Shown here: piece after piece, positions 43,147 through 45,520 of the stretch | Numbering within the stretch: position 1 is the stretch's first letter | Layout: each line of letters begins with the position of its first letter | Assembly: GCA_017445025.1 (NCBI GenBank) | Contig: JAFSVJ010000098.1 | Span: forward strand, 1-45,520 | Reading direction: 5' to 3' | DNA from: Abditibacteriota bacterium | Lineage (GTDB): Bacteria > Armatimonadota > UBA5829 | DNA: 45,520 bases | The notes under the pieces: generated by a model | Told to the model about the DNA's origin: nothing | The model's database searches: none | Seen by the model: only the letters and a program-made list of their open reading frames with translations | Translations under genes and position numbers: made by a program

Positions 43147-43176
43147 AAGGCTTAGCGAATGCTAAGCCTTTTTTTT
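43147..43176 (+). terminator. Terminator between prepilin copy 5 and the convergent GHL6 gene
   Basis: AAGGCTTAGC/GCTAAGCCTT (43147-43156, 43161-43170), GAAT loop, then T run. The minus-strand gene ends just beyond it and may use the same stem, although its tail is less T-rich. Confidence 0.95.
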
Positions 43177-43181
43177 GTGTT

Positions 43182-45209
43182 TTAGTAGTGTAATACGGGC
43201 ATTATGTGGCAGGTGAATTCGGGGATGGTAAATTTTATTTTATTACCTTCTTTTGTGAAAGCTATTTCCTTGCCCTCAGGTTCAATGGTAATTGACTTAA
43301 TTTCCTTAGGAACATCAATTTCCACACAAACATTTTGTATAGGCATCAATTCCTCAATAACTTCAACCTTATTTGGATTCCAAACAAAGTTTTCGTCCTT
43401 TGGGTTAAATTCCTTTTGCTCTCCTCTTAAACTCTTGTTTGCATATAGAAGGTGAAGGACATATCGGTTTTCTTCCTTTTGTTCAGTTAAGGTCACTCTT
43501 CCCGCAGAAGGCATATTGGTTTTTACTGCTCTTGAAGGGAGCATTAAATCTATAGCTTTCTTTGCCAATTTTTTATATATTATTTCAGCGTAGGTGCCGT
43601 ATAATTCAAATATCTGGTGAGCAAAGTAGAGAATGTTTTTGTCCTTATTGAGAACTACTCCCGGGTATCCGTTAATTTTATCATAAGGAGCGTGCTGGTG
43701 TGAACAGAAGTGTTTCCAATTCTTGTTGAAATAGGGGTCCCAAATGTCAGCTAAGGATGTTCCGTCGGTTAATTCTACAAGTCTTGCCTGTTTATACATA
43801 ACCTGTGGACCTGTGTAGAAATCAAGAGCCATATCCCCCTTTGCTTGTATGTAGTCCGGTTGGAATTTATTCATACCAAGGTTTTTGGCACCTATGTTAA
43901 AGGCAAATTCGTCTTTATCTGCCCATAAACCTGCGTCACCGGAGAGGATTAGCTTTCCGCCTTGTGCCAAATAGCTGTCGATTTTGGTTTTTAATTCTTC
44001 GTCTACTCTGATAGTGTCTGCCAAAATGAGAAGCTTGTATTTATCAAAATCAGCATTTTTGTCAACAAGGTCAAAGAGATAACCGCCTTCAAGGAGAATT
44101 CTTCCCGCAGCTGTGTCTTGGTCACGAACTCCTGAGATACTCTCTTGTGAAAGAAGACAAATGTCGGCAACATTTTCTACATTGTCACACCATGCCTCTT
44201 TTGCTTCCACCTCTTTATAAGCTTCACCTATGAGCTTGTAAGTGGTTTCGTCAAATTTTCCTCTTGGGTGTAATTGGTCACCTATGGAACATTTTGAGCC
44301 GAAAGCAAGCATCTGCATACATTCAAATTTTAGAGCTTCCGGGGTTTTATATCCTCCGAACTCTCCCCAAGTGGTGTGGAACTTACCTGTCATTCCCAAA
44401 AAGTCAAAGCCTGTGTATTTGGCAAATTTAGCGGAAATGGGGAAGTGATCGTATCCCCAACCACCTGTGGGAAGACTTTCAAGCTCAAGGTGAGAGAAAT
44501 AATTGTTGATAATTCTCATATCATGCTTGTCAACGTGACCTGAATTGTGGAAAACAGGCATGTCCGGGTTAGTCTTCTTACAGGCTTCTGTGGTCCTTCT
44601 GTAATATTCTTCAAGAACATGTTCGGCACATTTCATTCTGTCTTCGTGTTTGGTGACATCAAGATTGTGGTCTTTCATCCACTTAACACAGGTAGGACAT
44701 ACACACTCTTTAAGAGAAATGATGTCAAGGAAAATACCGTCACAGTTGGGGTATAATTCCACAACTTCTTCTATTTGTTTGCAGAGATAATCCAAATATT
44801 TTCCGTTAAAACAAATTCCTCTTAATCCGTCGGGTGCGAAATCTTTTTTATTTTGTTCCCACCATTCAAGACCGGGGTTAACGTAACGCCACTCTGGGTG
44901 CTTATCAAGGATAGCCATATCAATTCCCGCGGAAACATATATGGGAGCATTAACATCTATTTCTTTACAGGCTTTATACTGCTCGTCTAAAAGGTTGCAA
45001 GTGAGATAGGGGTGGGGAATTCCAACCTTTGTGGGGAAGTAGGAAAGACCGTGGTGACACTTTGCAAAAATGGTTATGGAGTTGATGTGAGCATCTTTGA
45101 GAGTTTTTTGCCAATGCTCTTTGTTAAACTCAGATCCTATACCGGGAATGTCCGGTGAGGTGTGAAAGTCAAGGTGAATTTGTCTGAAACGTAAATGATG
45201 TTTGTTCAT
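43182..45209 (-). CDS. GHL6-type glycoside-hydrolase-like protein with beta-galactosidase trimerisation domain
   Basis: A 675-residue signal-less protein. Residues 1 to about 330 resemble the hypothetical glycosyl hydrolase 6 (GHL6) barrel: RQIHLDFHTSPDIPGIG, INSITIFAKCHHGLSYFPT, CDGIFLDIISLKECVCPTCVKWM, and a motif near LHPRGKFDETTYKLIGEAY. About 345-520 looks like a trimerisation/glutamine-amidotransferase-like domain (LLILADTIRVDEELKTKIDSYLAQGGKL in parts), followed by a beta domain. GHL6 proteins are related to GH29/GH42-like enzymes and no activity is assured. AAAGGA lies 8 bases before the ATG. It is convergent with prepilin copy 5. Confidence 0.78.
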   Translation of the reverse strand: MNKHHLRFRQIHLDFHTSPDIPGIGSEFNKEHWQKTLKDAHINSITIFAKCHHGLSYFPTKVGIPHPYLTCNLLDEQYKACKEIDVNAPIYVSAGIDMAILDKHPEWRYVNPGLEWWEQNKKDFAPDGLRGICFNGKYLDYLCKQIEEVVELYPNCDGIFLDIISLKECVCPTCVKWMKDHNLDVTKHEDRMKCAEHVLEEYYRRTTEACKKTNPDMPVFHNSGHVDKHDMRIINNYFSHLELESLPTGGWGYDHFPISAKFAKYTGFDFLGMTGKFHTTWGEFGGYKTPEALKFECMQMLAFGSKCSIGDQLHPRGKFDETTYKLIGEAYKEVEAKEAWCDNVENVADICLLSQESISGVRDQDTAAGRILLEGGYLFDLVDKNADFDKYKLLILADTIRVDEELKTKIDSYLAQGGKLILSGDAGLWADKDEFAFNIGAKNLGMNKFQPDYIQAKGDMALDFYTGPQVMYKQARLVELTDGTSLADIWDPYFNKNWKHFCSHQHAPYDKINGYPGVVLNKDKNILYFAHQIFELYGTYAEIIYKKLAKKAIDLMLPSRAVKTNMPSAGRVTLTEQKEENRYVLHLLYANKSLRGEQKEFNPKDENFVWNPNKVEVIEELMPIQNVCVEIDVPKEIKSITIEPEGKEIAFTKEGNKIKFTIPEFTCHIMPVLHY

Positions 45210-45388
45210 AGTTAATCCTTTATTGTAATACTTATACTACTTATATTATATATAATAATTGATTTTAATTTCAAGTTTTAAAGAATTTTGTGAACAACAC
45301 TGTTAAAAAAAATAGGTATGATTTTAAACATATAAAATATTTATGAGTTTGTATGCTCTTATTTTTTTATATTTTTTTAAAAATGTGG
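45210..45388. other. AT-rich gap between the GHL6 gene and rnpB
   Basis: No gene is seen. Close to the GHL6 start the minus strand has TATAAT-like sequence (complement of about 45240-45255) that probably serves this gene. The remainder is A/T-rich, with no repeat module recognised. Confidence 0.5.
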
Positions 45389-45394
45389 TATAAT
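45384..45394 (+). promoter_or_regulatory. Extended -10 promoter of rnpB
   Basis: TGTGGTATAAT with TATAAT at 45389-45394. The RNA is expected to start near 45401. The -35 is poor. Confidence 0.7.
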
Positions 45395-45400
45395 AATATT

Positions 45401-45520
45401 GTGGGCTATGCAATGGCTTGTATTTTTACAAGAGGAAAGTCCGAGCTCCACAGGACAGGGTAAAATTAAAACATCAAATCACCAAAAAGACCGATTTTTT
45501 GTAAGAAATTTCGTATTGTA
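45401..45520 (+). ncRNA. rnpB: RNase P RNA, 5' part, carrying a chromosomal repeat
   Basis: RNase P RNA is the catalytic RNA that trims tRNA 5' ends. GAGGAAAGTCC (45432-45442) followed by GAGCTCCACAGGACAGGGT is the universally conserved first core region of bacterial type A RNase P RNA. The preceding hairpin CTTGTA/TACAAG (45417-45432) fits a short P3. After GGGT (about 45461), where P8/P9 of the specificity domain would follow, the sequence becomes A-rich and from 45475 matches the repeat at 27448 for 18 identical bases plus a similar tail. The gene is cut by the window end, so its 3' half cannot be checked. Confidence 0.9.
45475..45520 (+). repeat. Second copy (start only) of the long hairpin element, inside rnpB
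   Basis: 45475-45492 is identical to 27448-27465, and the next 16 bases match at 14 positions (TTTT run, GTAAGAAA). The copy continues past the window end. Confidence 0.75.

Noticed and set aside
1..45520. Prophage, insertion sequence or restriction-modification genes
   Set aside because: No transposase, integrase, phage structural or methyltransferase signature was seen in any long frame. The repeat elements have no visible enzyme of their own in this window.

Overview
The window looks like part of a low-GC bacterial chromosome rich in carbohydrate-degrading enzymes. Five genes encode prepilin-like proteins that share one N-terminus ([20 protein letters not shown], then [12 protein letters not shown]) and end with an H-X9-DG motif followed by HAK. 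Expansion of this family is known mainly from Armatimonadota/Abditibacteriota, Lentisphaerota and Planctomycetota. With the AT-rich composition and the many intracellular glycosidases, a host-associated (gut-type) member of one of these lineages is a reasonable inference, but no ribosomal RNA or full phylogenetic marker is present to prove it.

Layout. 340-12640 (+): a GntR/LacI-type regulator, a prepilin-like gene, a very large secreted clan GH-A glycosidase, a GH36 alpha-galactosidase, a cofactor-independent phosphoglycerate mutase (apgM) and an alpha/beta-hydrolase esterase, followed to 13211 by an HD-domain protein. 13492-20117 (-): an exported DUF4838 protein, feoB and feoA for ferrous iron uptake, and a BNR-propeller (sialidase-fold) protein. 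20255-22291 (+): a GH42 paralogue that has lost both catalytic glutamates. 22633-27379 (-): a housekeeping run serC-serS-tyrS-pepP. 28310-33586 (+): rodZ-like gene, rarA, a second GntR/LacI regulator and an intact GH42 beta-galactosidase. 33818-43134 (+): four more prepilin-like genes interspersed with a secreted GH-A enzyme, an NPCBM-GH36 enzyme, an SGNH esterase and an exported leucine-rich-repeat protein. 43182-45209 (-): a GHL6-type glycosidase. 45401-45520 (+): the 5' part of the RNase P RNA gene, cut by the window end.

How the genes fit together. Exported glycosidases, the DUF4838 protein and the prepilin-like proteins would act outside the cytoplasm. Signal-less GH36, GH42, GHL6, BNR and esterase proteins would finish oligosaccharides inside. 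The two GntR/LacI regulators are likely sugar sensors. Each prepilin-like gene is monocistronic or nearly so, with a near-consensus promoter (extended -10 TGGTATAAT or similar), a 75-140 base leader and usually its own hairpin terminator, which suggests high and separately tuned expression.

The least ordinary feature is the non-coding DNA. Most intergenic gaps above about 250 bp are mosaics of dispersed repeat modules: perfect short hairpins whose arms differ between copies but remain complementary, G/C-run modules, a C module (ATAGCC..CCTTAAAATTTAGAG), and edge tracts of short A/T words that face each other in inverted orientation on the two sides of a gap. A 61-base perfect inverted repeat links 2533-2593 and 16253-16313. 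Another repeat type, a long imperfect hairpin upstream of serC, has a second copy beginning inside the RNase P RNA gene at the right end of the window.
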